A DNA stretch of 64,000 bases from Carettochelys insculpta. Its lineage: Eukaryota > Chordata > Testudines > Carettochelyidae. Position numbers and translations under genes: made by a program. The notes beneath the pieces are model-generated. The model made no database searches, had not been told where the DNA came from, and saw only the letters and a program-made list of their open reading frames with translations. Shown here in pieces: positions 20,161 to 33,047 of the stretch. The stretch spans positions 123,912,001-123,976,000 of the forward strand of contig NC_134137.1 in the NCBI RefSeq assembly GCF_033958435.1, read 5' to 3'. Within the stretch, counting starts at the first letter, position 1. The number at the start of each line of letters is the position of its first letter.

Positions 20161-22280
20161 CCTTCCTGCGTTCAGCCTCTAAAACAGTTCTGTGAAATGC
20201 CGATGAATGGGAAGAAATTAACAGAATCATGAGAAAAAGGAAAAGCTGAACACTGAACTGATTCTGTGGTCATTATGGGCAGTTTGACTAATGTGTGCTG
20301 CATTGGCTTCCTGGCCAGAGGCAGCACAGCAGTCAGAGAAAACCCACACACCAGCTGTTAGGGCTGCCTCCCCACTCTGACACACCAAATGCAGAAAGTG
20401 GGGACACACAAAAAAACCCCACATGCACACTCACCTTAAAATTACCTTTCCTCTACAGGCTCTGCTTTAAGAAGCTCCTGAAGGTCACAGATTCCCTGAC
20501 ACAGGGGGGTAGTTGCTGTCACCACTCAAGTTAGAAAAAACACCTTTAGCCCAAGAAGACACACTTGGGATGTCTCACTATGGGTAAACCTCAAGCTCTT
20601 AACCCTCCCTCAGGAGAGAGCTTGGAAACAAAGAGCTGTAATCTGATAACTGACCTTGCAGTCTGGGGCATGAATATACACAGACTCTTCTCAAGGACAC
20701 AGGAATTAAATCATTGCCTTAAAAAAATTAATTTATTCACAAAACGAGAGAAAACAACTCAAACATTCTGGTTTCAGCACAAAGAATTACTTTCCCGGGA
20801 TTCAGCTTAGAAGTTACAGAATACAAGAGAAAGAATCATACCATTTACCACAGAACCTGAAAAAATCCAAAACAATTTCAAAATAACCATAACCAGATCG
20901 CATCTAACTAAACATACATATCTAACTAAAATAACTAAACTTACATATCTATGGCTGATTTTGAGATGGCCAGGAGATTTACTGGATTCATTTCAGCTGT
21001 TTAGAAACAATCATTTCTCTCTGTCTCCTCTGCATCAGCCACATAGACAAAGACCTCTCAGATTGCAATTGTTCTCAGTTTAAAATAATTTTTCTTTCTC
21101 CCATTGGCTTACCTGACCAACTCCCTGCAGAGAATTGCTTCTCTAAGGTTAGCCTTTTCCCTGCATTCATTCATGACACCACCAATGTCTGCCAACAAGT
21201 AGAAATGGAAGTTTCGGCTCGTGTCTTGCCATTTTGCAGCTCCCCGTGTTCAAGTATTCTACCCTCAGGTAAAACACAACTGCACCAATGACCATTTCAA
21301 CATATCCACCAAATGATTGGGAAAAGAGGTCCAATGATACAAGCTATTTCAGGTCAGACGAATTAAGGGGATTTCTTTCAATAAGGCATGAGCCAGAACC
21401 ACTAACTCAGAAACAAGTAATGTGACTTTACAGATGCAGCTCAATTTTAAGAAATTCCTTCAGTGTGCAAGGAATGACTTGTAATGGCTAAAACTCAAAC
21501 ACCATATGAAACCAGAATCTCAACAGCCCACAGCTAATCTTACAAATTCTGTAATTTGGATATAAAGACTTATCCAAGCAATTCCTCCCTGAGGAAAGGT
21601 CAAAGTCAAAAATAATGCTGAGATAACCAGATGATTCTACAGGTTGAAAACATGCATCTTTTAACTTGGCCTTTAGACTGAATTAACATCCTAAATTGAT
21701 TTGTCAAGGGCCAGAGCTCAAACTAAATCCATTCAGTTTTACATTAAAGTATGTCAGGTATGCATGACTAATGGCATAATGAACCTGTGGCCTAAAAGAG
21801 GGCCAAAAGGCAAAGCAATGCCTATGTAAGCCCTGCCCCTGTGGGCCTGCTGAACATGCTCCAGAGAAGCAAATTAAAAAGAGCTCAACAACTGAGTCAG
21901 GAGGTGGTGGACAGGCTCCAGGAGTGAAGAAGTCAGACAGAAGGTGTTGCCTGAGTGAGGGGCACAGAGAAGGTAAGGACACTTCCCAGCCAGGTAGAGC
22001 CTTCTCCAACCACCACCCATTCTGAGAACCGGGAGGTCTTGCCAGGCTTAGGATTTTGTGTGTGAAGCTACTGACTGTTTAGATTATAGGAGCTGTGCCC
22101 CAAACCGAAGGAGCACGTAGGCAGGAAACAGCCTAAGGATGTGGTTTTAGATTCTGTGGAGGGAGGATCCTGACAATGCTACTTTCTACAGAACCATAGG
22201 ATGGGTCAGCCTGTTGCACCCTACGTAAGGGTAAAGGTCCAATTGCAGAAGGGAGGCCCAAACACTTCTATCTTGAGGTT
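20161..22280. other. Unassigned stretch
   Basis: About 2 kb with no convincing gene. I recognise no named repeat. Open frames of 60-100 residues here have no recognisable domains. Confidence 0.35.
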
Positions 22281-22284
22281 AAGA

Positions 22285-23480
22285 ATCATAGATTCGCAGG
22301 GTTGGGAGAAACCTCAGGAGGTCCATCAATTCCAACCCCCCTGCTCAAAACAGGACCAATCCCAACCAAATCATCTCAGTCAGGGCTTTTGTCTAGGGAT
22401 GGAGATTCCATCACCATTCCACCCCTAGGGATGGAGATTCCATCACTTTCCTAAGTAACCTGTTCCACTGCTTCACAACCCTCCTAGTGATATAGTTTTT
22501 CCTAATATCCAACCTAGACCTCTCCCACTGCAACTTGAGAGCATCGCTCCTCATTCGGTCATCTGTCACCACTGAAAACAGTCTCTCTCTATCCTCTTTG
22601 TAATCCCCCTTCAGGTAGTTATAGGCTGCAATCAAATCCCCACCCCTTCCCCCCCGCCCCACACACACATACACATACTCTTCTCTTCTGTAGAATAAAT
22701 AATAAGTCTAGATCTCTCAGCCTCTCCTCATAAATCATATTCTCCAGCCCCCTAATCATTTTTCTTGCCCTATGCTGGACTCTCCCCAATGTATCCACAA
22801 TCTTTCTGTAATGGGAGGCCCAGAATCGAACATAATATTCCAGGTATGGCCTCACCAGTGTACAATAAAGGGGAATAATCACTTCCCTGTATCTGCTGGC
22901 AATGCTCCTGCTAATGCATCCCAATATGCCATCAGCCTCCTTGGCTACAAGAGCATTTTGTTGACTCATGTCCAGCTTCTCATTCAGGTGTTTTTCTGCA
23001 GAACTGTTGATTAGCTAGTCGCTCCTCCACCTGCAGCAGTGTTTTGGGATTCTAATGTCCAAAGTACAAGACTCTGCACTTGTTAAACTTCATCTGATTT
23101 CTCTTGGCCCAGTCTTCCTATTTGTCTAGATCACTCAGGACCCTATCCCTACCCTCGAGTAATATCTACCTCTCCCCCTAACTTTATGTCATCATCAAAC
23201 TTGCTGAGGGTGTAATCCATCCCATCATCCATATCATTCATGAAGATGTTGAACAAAACCAGTGCCAGGATCCCTTGGGGGATTCTGCTTGACACTGACC
23301 ACCAACCATACATCAAGCCATTGATCACAACCCATTGAGCCACATGATCTAACCAGCTTTCTTTCCATCCATCTTGCAGTCCATTTATCCAATCCATACT
23401 TCTTTAACTTGCTGGCAAGAATACTGTGAGAGACAGTATCAAAAGCTTTGCTAAATTCCAGGCATATCACATCCAAGAAC
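22285..23480 (-). pseudogene. CR1 LINE reverse transcriptase fragment and 3' end
   Basis: On the minus strand, from 23476 down: 'CLEFSKAFDTVSHSILASKL' (RT block with the first catalytic aspartate), then 'IPQGILALVLFNIFMND' and 'TLSKFDDDIKLGG' (about 23160-23200), where the family F/YADD active site reads FDDD. Next, in other frames, 'ALVAKEADGILGCISRSIAS', 'LVRPYLEYYVRFWASHYRK', 'MIRGLENMIYEERLRDL', and finally 'LKLQWERSRLDIRKNY' and 'VVKQWNRL'. These blocks are CR1 ORF2 in order. The 3' end is near 22285 (AGAATCATAGATTC). 5'-truncated, frame-broken, dead. Confidence 0.93.
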
Positions 23481-23644
23481 CAAGCACTGCTACTGTCCCC
23501 CAGTAGACAGACAATGGGTTGGTCAAGTGTGCTAAATGCCAGACCACCCAGCTCCCAAAGTCCCTTGCCACAGACTCCTTGACCATTCCAAAAAGAGAAC
23601 AGTGAGCAGGGGAGACAGGTACATTGTCATATGCTGGAGATAAC

Positions 23645-23760
23645 TTTGGTAGTAGAAAACATACCACAGGTTGCACCTCCCTGCTCTGGCACCCTCGATA
23701 CCTCAGTGGTCCCGAATGAAGGATTTTGCTGGACCGTGGAGGTGTAATATGACGGGGCAT
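23645..23760. mobile_element. Short hairpin-like DNA element remnant
   Basis: CAGGTTGCACCTCCCTGCTCTGG at the left is partly inverse to 'CTGGACCGTGGAGGTGTAATAT' at the right; the ends resemble those of the element at 14773-15097. Boundaries uncertain. Confidence 0.45.
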
Positions 23761-23769
23761 CTGAGCACA

Positions 23770-24980
23770 GCTGTGGGAACCAATCCTGGGGATATTTGCT
23801 GATAACCAGGCCACTTACAGCCCAGGCTAGGATTTACTTCTTACTAAGACAAATCAAAACAGACACGGATGTCTGCCAGCCCCACTAGCCAACCAGAGCC
23901 ACACAAACAAACCCGCAGATTCTCCAGCTACTCTGACCACTCAGACCAGCAGCCCCCTTTCCTCAGGTGGGAGGTTATTAAACCTATTTCACCAAATCCA
24001 CAAAGTTCTTCCAGGCCCCAAAGGGTCCACCCACAGTCCCAGGTCAATGTTCACTCAGATCTTACCCAAAACAGCACGCTGTGCCAATCCTTTAGAATCT
24101 AAAATCTAAAGGTTTATTAAGCAAGAAAGAGGAAAATTGTTAAAGTGATATATTACATATATCAATTACAGTTATTGATGCAGGCCAGCAATGCTGTATG
24201 CTGATTTCTTGAGAGTCACATAGTTTAGTTCTTGGAGACTGGAGAACTGAAGACTGGGACCAAGATGGTCACTGCCAGAGCCATCTGATAGTTTTATATG
24301 TGGAGGGAAAAAGTCCTTTCTTCCTCCCATAGATCATGGAGCCACCTGACCACATGGGCCATTGTGGCAAACTGCCACTGGTCACTGGTTTTGCCAGCAC
24401 ATCCCAGTCCATCTACATGGCATGTGGAATGGATATCTAGTCATCTGATCTCAATCCCATTGCTCAGCCCAGGTCACTTGACCAGATGGGCTGCTGTGGG
24501 ACTTTGCCATTGGCTGCATTCCAGATGACAAGTCCCAAATTCCTGTGATGTGTATTCGACATCTGAGTCTTTGTATAGTCCGTCATCCTGGCTGGGGAGG
24601 AGATCGCACCTCCTATTGTGTACCCTTGGCTCTAAAAGATTTCTAATACAGCTATAGAGCCAATATCTATAACTTCACATACAAATATGGCACAGATACA
24701 AGCAGCATAAATGGTTTCAGGGCATTGCCAGCTTTCATTAGACACCTCACCCAGCCCACTTGGCACAAGATTTGGTTCCACTATATATGATGGTTAGAGA
24801 AATGGCTTTACTCTTATTGTAAAAATCTAATAATGCCACAGGAGGTTAATGCTCCCCTAGTCCCTGGCCTCTCCTGCTGGCTGGATGCAGCTCCATGGTC
24901 CTGCACATGTGACTTGTTGGTGCAGCAGGCTCCCCTGCCCAGCCCTGGCTCTGCACAAGGCAGGCGGGGGACCTGCGCCT
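23770..24980. other. Unassigned stretch, possibly an old LTR element
   Basis: An inverted AATAAA (TTTATT at about 24113-24118) lies in a run that reminds me of retroviral LTRs, but I found no second copy and no TG...CA boundaries, so I leave it unnamed. The short frames have no domains. Confidence 0.3.
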
Positions 24981-24984
24981 CACC

Positions 24985-25055
24985 CACCAAAGTTCATTAC
25001 CTAATAAATAAAATTGTTGGTCTTTAAGGTGCTACAGGATTGCTTGCTTTCCCCT
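24985..25055 (-). repeat. Unassigned interspersed family, short copy
   Basis: 'TTCATTACCTAATAAATAAA' then 'GTTGGTCTTTAAGGTGCTAC', reverse orientation of the family at 13860; the same variant (with ATTACCTAATAAATAA) occurs at 57163-57230. Confidence 0.75.
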
Positions 25056-25393
25056 AAAATAGATAGTGTGACATTTACAGAATGTTTTCCAGATGCAGTG
25101 TGTCAGTTAGTGTACCAATACACAGGCATACAGAAGTTCCTATATATACACACAAAGATGCATGTACATATGTTGGCCCCCCGACTATGAAATACATTCC
25201 TACTCTGCCTCCCAGAATGTGATCACTTTCAAACAATTCTCAGGAGCCTTTTACAGCATCCTATGTCCTCTCAGCATTCCTCTAGGTTGACTCTGAATGC
25301 AAATTCCAGAACATAGCAGCATAGATTATCAATGGTCAGCACTGTGCCACGGCTACAGAGCGACTCGGATCTCTCCCGTCTTTGGGTCTCTTT

Positions 25394-25847
25394 GGCTATG
25401 TCTACACGAGCTCCAAAACTTTGAAAGCGGCATGATAATGAACCTAATCAAAAGATGTTAATGAGGCGCTCCATGAATATGCAGTGCCTCATTAGCATAA
25501 TGGCAGCTGTGGCGCTTCGAAAGTGCTGCTTTCAATCACGCACAGCTCATCTACACGGGGTCCTTTTGAAAAGACCCTGCACACTTGGAAGTCCCCTTAT
25601 TCCTGTTTGGTTATAGGAATAACCTATGTGGTTATAGGGAAAAGGGCATTTCGAAGTGTGCGGGGTCCTTTCAAAAAGGGCCCTGTGTACACAAGCTGCG
25701 CATGAACGAAAGCGGCACTTTCAAAGTGCTGTGGTCACCATTATGCTAATGAGGCACTGCGCATTCACGACAGTGCCTCATTAGCATCTTTTGATGAGGT
25801 TCATTACCATGCCCCTTTCGAAGTTCTGGGTCTAGTGTAGACATAGC
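25394..25847. mobile_element. Inverted-repeat DNA element, 3-bp duplication TTT
   Basis: 454 bp with ends GGCTATGTCTACACGAG and, inverted, GCTATGTCTACACTAGA. Flanked by TTT at 25391-25393 and 25848-25850. The left and right halves are largely inverted copies of each other (for example 'GCGGCATGATAATGAACC' versus the inverse around 25790-25820), so the whole element is a decayed palindrome like the one at 27507. Confidence 0.85.
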
Positions 25848-25927
25848 TTTGGAGAGTACCCAGCTCAGGCCTTGAGCCTCTTACTTTACCGGTCTCAGCA
25901 TAAAATCACGCACTTTGTCCACTCTTA

Positions 25928-26194
25928 GGGTATGACTATACAGCAAGGCGAAGCGCAGGGCTGGCTCCTACCAGCTGACTCAGGTTCACAGTGCTTAGGC
26001 TCCAGGGCTGCTCTATTACTGTGCAGATTTGAGCTGGAGCCTAAGCTCTGAAACTCCCACCTTCAGGGTCCTAGGGCCCAGGCTCCACCCGAGCACAAAA
26101 GTCTACAAAGAAATGAAGCAGCCCTGCAGCCTCAGCCTGATCTGGCTAGGACAGGCAAGCTGTAGGATTTTCTTTGCTGTGCAGAGATATACCC
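25928..26194. mobile_element. Inverted-repeat DNA element, duplication TTA
   Basis: Ends GGGTATGACTATACAGCAA and, inverted, GGGTATATCTCTGCACAGCAA. Flanked by TTA at 25925-25927 and 26195-26197, the favoured target of PIF/Harbinger elements. 267 bp, non-coding. Confidence 0.85.
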
Positions 26195-26199
26195 TTAGA

Positions 26200-27213
26200 C
26201 TGGGGTCTAGGGACACTAACCTGTAAGGACCAACTGCTTATTGCTGAGCAGCTATGACTGGCATTAGTCACTATAGCACCAAGCAAAGGAGAGAAGACCA
26301 CGGGGTGCCTAACAGCCTTTTTAAAATAAAATAATGTATCGTTAGTTGTAGGGACAAAGCACTAGAGAGAAAAAGCTTTAAAACGATCAGTCCATCATGC
26401 TCATCTCAGACCTAAGACCTACCCTCCATGCTGGTAATGTTGGCAGGCATAGCTTTCCCAGACACTCCTACTGTGTTTCTGAGTTTCTTCGGACTCCAGT
26501 CCCCACCCCACAACCTCCAAGGCTCCAAAGAGCACGTCTTTTTACATCCTGCCAGGGTTCTTCTGTCAGTCAGTCAGTCTTGCTGTTTTATTTTGGATTA
26601 TATTCCTCCTAATTGAACCTGTTCCATTGTCTTTTTCCATAGGAAAATACAGTTTTGTCAAAATCAAAATGTATGTAAAAACAGCTCATTTCAAAATTAC
26701 TCTAAAAATCAAAATAAACATTTTTCATATTATTGTTTCACATGGCAAGTTTCATTTTGTTTCTGTTTTCTAAGGAAATTCAGGTGTGACTCTTTATATT
26801 TGGGGATCTCTACTCCCCTTCCCCTGGTTACACTGGAAGAGGAAGCAGTGAAAAATGGAAAACAGAGGAAGAAAACAGGTTTCCCCCTCCTCACCTGCCC
26901 AACATAGACCTCACTTTTCCAGTGGAAAAGGGCAGAAAAAATGGAGAGAAATGGGAAGGTCTTAAAATCAAAAATGATAGAAAAAATGCTACAAAAAAAA
27001 CAAACAAAAATCAAAACTAAATGAAAATTCTAATTTTTCTTGAAAAGAAATGTTGTGGGGGAGGAACTAATTTTTCCCCCCAACCTGCTCGAAAAGCAAT
27101 CAGTCTGACAAGTAGCTTGTTAGTTTTGTTCATGTACCTCAATGGGACTGTTCACTTAAGATCTGTTGTACGAGAACTGCAGGCTCAGACGGCTTGTGTG
27201 ATTGAACTACTGC
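26200..27213. other. Unassigned AT-rich stretch
   Basis: No recognised gene or named repeat. Confidence 0.4.
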
Positions 27214-27216
27214 TCA

Positions 27217-28389
27217 GGCTATGCCTACATTACAACACAAATTTGAATCTAAGGCACTTAGCTCGATTTTAAATTGTGACTGTTCACACATCCAATACCA
27301 TTATTTCGAATTTACGAAGCACGACAGCCAATACTGGTACTCCGACAAACCGAATGGGATTAATGGGAAATTCGAATGTAAACCTTCGGATTAATGGTAG
27401 TGTGGAAACAGCTTCCATATAAACTGGTTTTATTGGCCTCCAGAGGAATCACACATATATCCCACAGTTGTCCATTCTGGCCAGCTGCCTTTCTGATGCT
27501 CTCTAGGGCTGTGTCTACACGTGCCCCAAACTTCGAAATGGCCATGCAAATAGCCATTTCGAAGTTTACTAATGAAGCGCTGACATGCATATTCAGCGCT
27601 TCATTAGCATGCGGGCGGCAGCGGCGCTTTGAAATTGACGAGCCTTGCAGCCGCGCGGCGCGTCCAGACGGGGCTCCTTTTCGAAAGGACGCCACCTTCT
27701 TCGAAGTCCCCTTATTCCCATGAGCTCACGGGAATAAGGGGACTTCGAAGTAGGTGGCATGCTTTCGAAAAGGAGCCCCGTCTGGACGCGCCGCGCGGCG
27801 GCAAGGCTCGTCAATTTCGAAGCGCCGCTGCCGCCCGCATGCTAATGAAGCGCTGAATATGCATGTCAGCGCTTCATTAGTAAACTTCGAAATGGTCATT
27901 TGCATGGCCATTTCGAAGTTTGGGGCACGTGTAGACGTAGCCTAGAAGTGCAGGTAACACAAAGCCTGCAAATATGAATGTTATCAGGAATGCAATTTCA
28001 TTTTCTTTCTGACCCATTTCTCCCCCTCACCCCTGCAGCAAAGATTTTGGGGGCTGCCTGTCACTGGGGCTGGGGGAAGACCCCCCCATGGCAAAGATTT
28101 CAGGAGCTGCAATGTGGGAAGATGATATCACATACCCACAATCACTTGCAGGGCATTTTTTTCCCATACTGCACCAGAGGGAAAAAAACAGAATGCTATG
28201 GAGCAAAGGGAACTGTGGGATAGGTTCCCACAATGCACTGCTGCAACAGTCAATTTTTGGCGATTTAGTGTGGCAGCACTAACTCGAATTTGGTGGGGGG
28301 GGAGGATACTCAAATTTGAATTTATAAAACCCAGCGTTACAAATTAGAATGTCATAAATTCAAGTTTGTCTCATAGCGTAGAGGTAGCC
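27217..28389. mobile_element. Older inverted-repeat DNA element, duplication TCA, carrying a nested palindrome
   Basis: Ends GGCTATGCCTACATTACAAC and, inverted, GGCTACCTCTACGCTATGAG; TCA at 27214-27216 and 28390-28392. Without the nested element (27507-27942 plus one 3-bp duplication) it is about 734 bp. The terminal repeats extend imperfectly inwards with 'AAATTTGAATCTAAG'/'AAACTTGAATTTATG'. No transposase frame recognised. Confidence 0.8.
27507..27942. mobile_element. Nearly perfect palindromic (fold-back) DNA element, duplication TAG
   Basis: 436 bp that is an inverted repeat over its whole length: left arm 27507-27724, right arm 27725-27942, about 9 mismatches per 218 bp by eye, no spacer, centre at GAGCTC (27722-27727). 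TAG flanks it at 27504-27506 and 27943-27945. Open frames on both strands here are mirror images and not genes. Ends GGCTGTGTCTACACGTGCC match the family at 11154, 19026, 25394 and 58959. Confidence 0.95.
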
Positions 28390-28394
28390 TCACA

Positions 28395-30825
28395 CTCCCC
28401 TTGACTATATGAAGTTTTCTAGTTACAATTTGTAAGGCATTTTTGAGCCTTGATGAGATTGTGTCTCCTGATGAAATATATCTGGAGATCAATTCCAGAC
28501 AGGGTTTGTGTGGAATCTCTTTGTTAATAGATAACTCTTCTGGCTTGTCATTTGACCTTTTGTATGGTCTCTTGATATACAAGGAGGAAATATTGGAAGC
28601 TGAAGACATTTCTTATGAATTACTAATTTTCATTACTGAACACATTGTATTTCATTTGTGAGATCGCTCTGGGTCTTTCCACTGATGAGCTAAGCGTACC
28701 TCATAATCTATGATTCAGCGCTCTCAGCACTAAACCATTTGGGAGTCAGGTTTCAAAAGTATAAAACAATTCAGGTTACTTTGATATTTTTTCACACGGG
28801 TAAACAATTATTTAGAGGTATCATATCCCAAGGACCAAAACAAAAACCCACAATGCAGTTTAATAAATAAACTAATCCCTATTCCCTCTCCCTCTGCTGT
28901 ATAAGGTGCAAAATGTGATCAGAATGCATGTTAATAGTGTACTTAATAATGGTAATAGTTTCTCTGCCCCCTCTCCCTTCCAACAGCTCCTCGGTCCAAG
29001 CTTCTCTACTGAATCTTGCTCAGCAACAAAGATCTTAAAGTATAAATGAAACATTCAACATCTGCACAGGGAAAAGTGGTCCTCGTAAATTCATGATATA
29101 AACTTTACACAAGCTTAACAAGAGAGTAAACAGGGACTTTGAAGAAAAGTCAGATGAAGTGTGTGTCTAGTTTAAAAGACTTAATGTACCCTTGAGAACC
29201 CTAACAGCTTCTCAAGCCATGATTTATTTTATAGCTCTCCATGTATTCTCTGCTTAAGTTCTCTGGTAATGCTCTCACAATATGGACTTTCCATATTTTT
29301 TTTTTGTTTCGCCATCACTTTCCCATGACCCTTTTGCAGCCCAACACTTATTGGGGTGAACACCTGTTTCCCCCCTGCATCCCAAAAAATTGGCAACACA
29401 CAGTCAAACTAATCAATCCCAACCATCCAGGATAAATCCTCTTGCAGAAAAACCTATAATAAGGTAACATATTTGAAAAAATGCCCCAAGTCTTCTGAGA
29501 CTCTTAAACCATAGGTATTCTGATAATAGATCAGTCATTTTTTAGTTAGGTGTAAAGGTATTGACTTCAAAAAGGTGCTTTTCAATATTCATACAAAATT
29601 CTACTGATATATAAATTTCTATAAGTTTATTACATTCTCTGCAAAAAAAGTTATCATTTACAACACCTATGTGTTAATAAAATTCTTCCAAAATTCTACC
29701 AATGAATTACCTGCAGATGACTATACAGTACTAATACCTTTTATCCCAGAAAATGATAATATCCTGTTATGTTGTGAAAAGGAAACGAGTAAAGCACACC
29801 CACAATTACATTCCCTAAAAATAAAACGTAGGCACCATGCCAGTCCTTGCATTATCTATTCCTATCTATTATCTATTCCTATTAAGATATTTCTTCTGCT
29901 TCAATGAATTTACATGACAAGATTAATAGCGGCATAACTCTTGTGTTCCTTATCTCAGGGCATAATATAATTTATGCATGTAATTTTATAATGTACAGAC
30001 CTCTTTCATAGCTTATAAAAATGTAATAATGCATATCTTAGAAAACTTGCCAGCAGCTACAGCATAGCTATTGTGTTTATTATGATGTGCTGCAGACCTG
30101 CATTACTTCTAATATATTACTGGTATTGTTACAAAAAGACTCACAAACACGAATATGGTTCTGCTTTCTGATAATGGATGCTTTTGCTCACTTAAAATAG
30201 TAACAAAATTAATATGCATATAGTAACAAGTATTTTTCTATTACCAAAAATACTTCCTCTATTTCAGTATAGAAAAGAGCTAATTTCTCATTACCCCTCA
30301 GCTCATCTATACATTAAACCATAATGTTTCCTAGCATTCTACAGACAATAATTATATAGAGCAAGATAATGAATAGTTAGATGACATGAAGCTTGAGAAA
30401 TAAACCTGTTTTCTAAGTAGCCTTTCTATAGAAAATTTTTGAAAATTATATAGAAGTTATGATAGAAACTTCTGGAAATAATGCAAATTTTCCAAAAAGT
30501 CATCTTACATAATGTGGTATATCCTACCCTTGGACATTATGAATGCAATCAGGATTTTGCTATATTAGTTTTCAGCAAAAGGAGTCTTATTTAGAAGATT
30601 TTTAAAATAGTGACAGGAAGTAAATTGGATGCTATGTCTGACAGTTCAGTGTTTATCCAATACATGGGTCTTAGTAATCAAAGCACTTCTGGATCCATAG
30701 ATCTTTTATGTATTGATATCTATTGATGTGGTAATTCTGAATTAATGTGTGCTCTCCCTGCCTCTGCTGAAAAAACATGGAAGGTTCTAGTTTGACTCCT
30801 TTCCACACACATCATTTCCTATAAA
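28395..30825. other. Long AT-rich stretch without recognised features
   Basis: No open frame with recognisable content, no named repeat, several short AT-rich microsatellite-like runs. Most likely intron or intergenic DNA. Confidence 0.45.
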
Positions 30826-30830
30826 TCAAT

Positions 30831-31236
30831 GGCTACAGTTACACCACCGTGCTCTGTTGACAGAAGTCACTGTTGGAAGAGATTTCCCTACAAAACTTCT
30901 GTTGATGGAGCGCAGCCACACACAAAAGCCAATCTGAAGAGAGCTCTGCTTTGTCAAGAGAGCAGCCGAACTGCCCAGTCACTCTCCAGGCAAAACAGGC
31001 ACCTGGAAACACAGCAGACAGGGCTGCCCGTTGTTCTGCATGCCGTCTGTCGAGAGAAGGACCCCCCAGCAGAGCGTCCATGCAGTTTTTTTGTCGACAG
31101 AATCTGTTATCAGCAGTGTGCCAGAATGCTGCTGGAAAAAGTGCAGAGTTTTGTCAGCAAACTGTTGACAAAATGCATTTTGTGCGTGGACGTCCCAGCA
31201 GTTTTGTCAGCAAAACTTGCTAGTGTAACCGTATCC
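30831..31236. mobile_element. Inverted-repeat DNA element
   Basis: Ends GGCTACAGTTACACCA and, inverted, GGATACGGTTACACTA. Inside, 'TCTGTTGACAGAAGTC' and 'GTTTTGTCAGCAAAACTTGC' type runs give partial inverted symmetry. No clear 3-bp duplication. The frames of 80-141 residues are by-products. Confidence 0.65.
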
Positions 31237-31273
31237 TTTGCGTCTCTAACCTAAATGCCCCAGTATTTCCAGT

Positions 31274-31400
31274 TATCATAGAATCAAAGGATTGGAATGG
31301 ACCTCAAGAGGTCATCTACTCCAGTCCCCTGCCCTCATGGCAAGACTAAGTAGTTTCTGACTTGACCAGAAACCAATCTTTCAAAAAGCCTCAGGAGAGG
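31274..31400 (-). repeat. CR1 3' end fragment
   Basis: 'ATCATAGAATCAAAGGATTG' followed by 'GGACCTCAAGAGGTCATCTA' and 'CCAGTCCCCTGCCC' is the reverse complement of a CR1 3' terminus. Confidence 0.85.
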
Positions 31401-33000
31401 CCTTACACCTTTCTCACTGCTTATTGCTCTGTTATGGTCAAATACTGATGAAAGCAAGTAGTTTTTCTATACCACATGCTGTGGAAATCCCTTTGGGTCT
31501 AAATTACAGTGTTGCTATGATTGCACCCAAGCCTTGTCCCCAGCATTCTGCCCTTTCAAGTGCTTGTTATTGCAAGTTGAGGCCAATCATGCATCCGTGA
31601 GAAAGGAATATTACTCCTATTTTAAAATAGAACTGTGAGTAAAGTGACACTGATATTTACAGCAGTACTTATAAAATGAGGCATATGACAATGGTTCTCA
31701 TCTAAGGGTCTGGGCCCTGAGGGGGCAGTGAACAGATTTCAGGGAGTTAATTAAGCACGGCTGGATTAGACTCACTAGAGCCCAGGACAAAGGGCTGAAG
31801 TCCTGCTATACAGACTGCAGCCCATGGCTGAGCCTGACAACCTGGGGCTAAAGCCCCAAAGCCTGAGCAACTTAACTTTGTGCTGACCCCCACAGTGCAG
31901 GTCCCAGGCAACTGCTTTCCTTGCTGCCCTCTTACATGAGTCCTGGCTTTTATATGCAGCAAAACAGTTGCCACGGCTTAGATGGGTCATGGAGTTTTTA
32001 TAGCGTGTTGTAGGGAGATCTTGTAATGGAAAAGGTTGAGAACCCTTCACACTTTATACAGGGCATTTGTCTGCTATCATGATGGGTGACAGTACCAAGG
32101 ACTTGGAGAAGCAGAGCAAGAAAGCGATGCTTTTGTTATCACCACAAGAAGTATACACTCTGTTCTGGGACCTTTTATACACAGGGACAATAAGTTATTT
32201 AAAACTAATAAACTGAAGGTAAAAAATCATTCCTCAAAGATTCAGCTAAAGCAAGAACTAAGGTTTTTTATGTTTGAATGACAGCATCCACACACAGAAT
32301 TAATTCATTTTAATGTCATGCCTTTAGTTAATCCATCTTAATTTTCCAGTGTCCCCATATAGACAAAACCTAAGCATTCACTCCTTTTTTCTTCATTCAT
32401 CACTAAGCTGCACACCTGTCCCAATGGTATCAAACATCACCGTACCCTATCTTCTGGCCAGCTGTGTCTGAAGATAAAATTTGGAGTGCCTGATGATCCA
32501 TGCTTCTCTTTAAAGTAATGAGGGGGCTGCGCATGGAGTCTTTTTATTTTAAATAAGGGGTTTTTTAACTGTCTGATAGCGCTGAAAGGTCACACTTGTC
32601 TTCACTATAATTTCACTGCCTGCAGAGGAGTTACATGTGTATTGAACTGGGATATGGTGTTTTAAGAGGCAGAGCATATTAGAATGCCATTTATGTAGCG
32701 CTGAAATGGGGAAGAAAGGTGAACTTCAAGGCCTCATTGATCTGACTGTGGAGCTCATCCAAATGCATCAGTTTAACATGTAACATTTTGCTGTTCTGTT
32801 TTGTGAACCTGAGATCCAGTATGCACTGTTGGAGGCTCCCTGGCTCCCTCAGACTTCTGTCTCAATTAGAGAAAAATAAGAAAACAGTGATGTTCATTTT
32901 CCTCCTTCATGGCTTTTTCTGCCTTTTTTCATTCTTATTAATACCGCAGCATAAGGCCATACACGTAAAAAAAAATGATGATGTTTCCTAGAGGCAATCT
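31401..33000. other. Unassigned intronic stretch 3' of the opsin exon
   Basis: I looked on the minus strand for the next opsin exon (sixth and seventh membrane segments with the retinal-binding lysine) and did not find it here or further left. Confidence 0.4.
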
Positions 33001-33047
33001 CTCTCAGATCATTTATACCCACCGATATTTAGCATACTGTAGCTTAC

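Noticed and set aside
23816..24180. Possible solo LTR in reverse orientation
   Set aside because: An inverted AATAAA is present but there is no TG...CA boundary, no second copy and no target duplication that I can see.
27394..27945. Four similar frames on both strands around the palindrome
   Set aside because: They are mirror images of one another produced by the inverted repeat, not genes.
30829..31254. 141-residue plus-strand frame
   Set aside because: It covers almost exactly an inverted-repeat DNA element (30831-31236), so it is a by-product.
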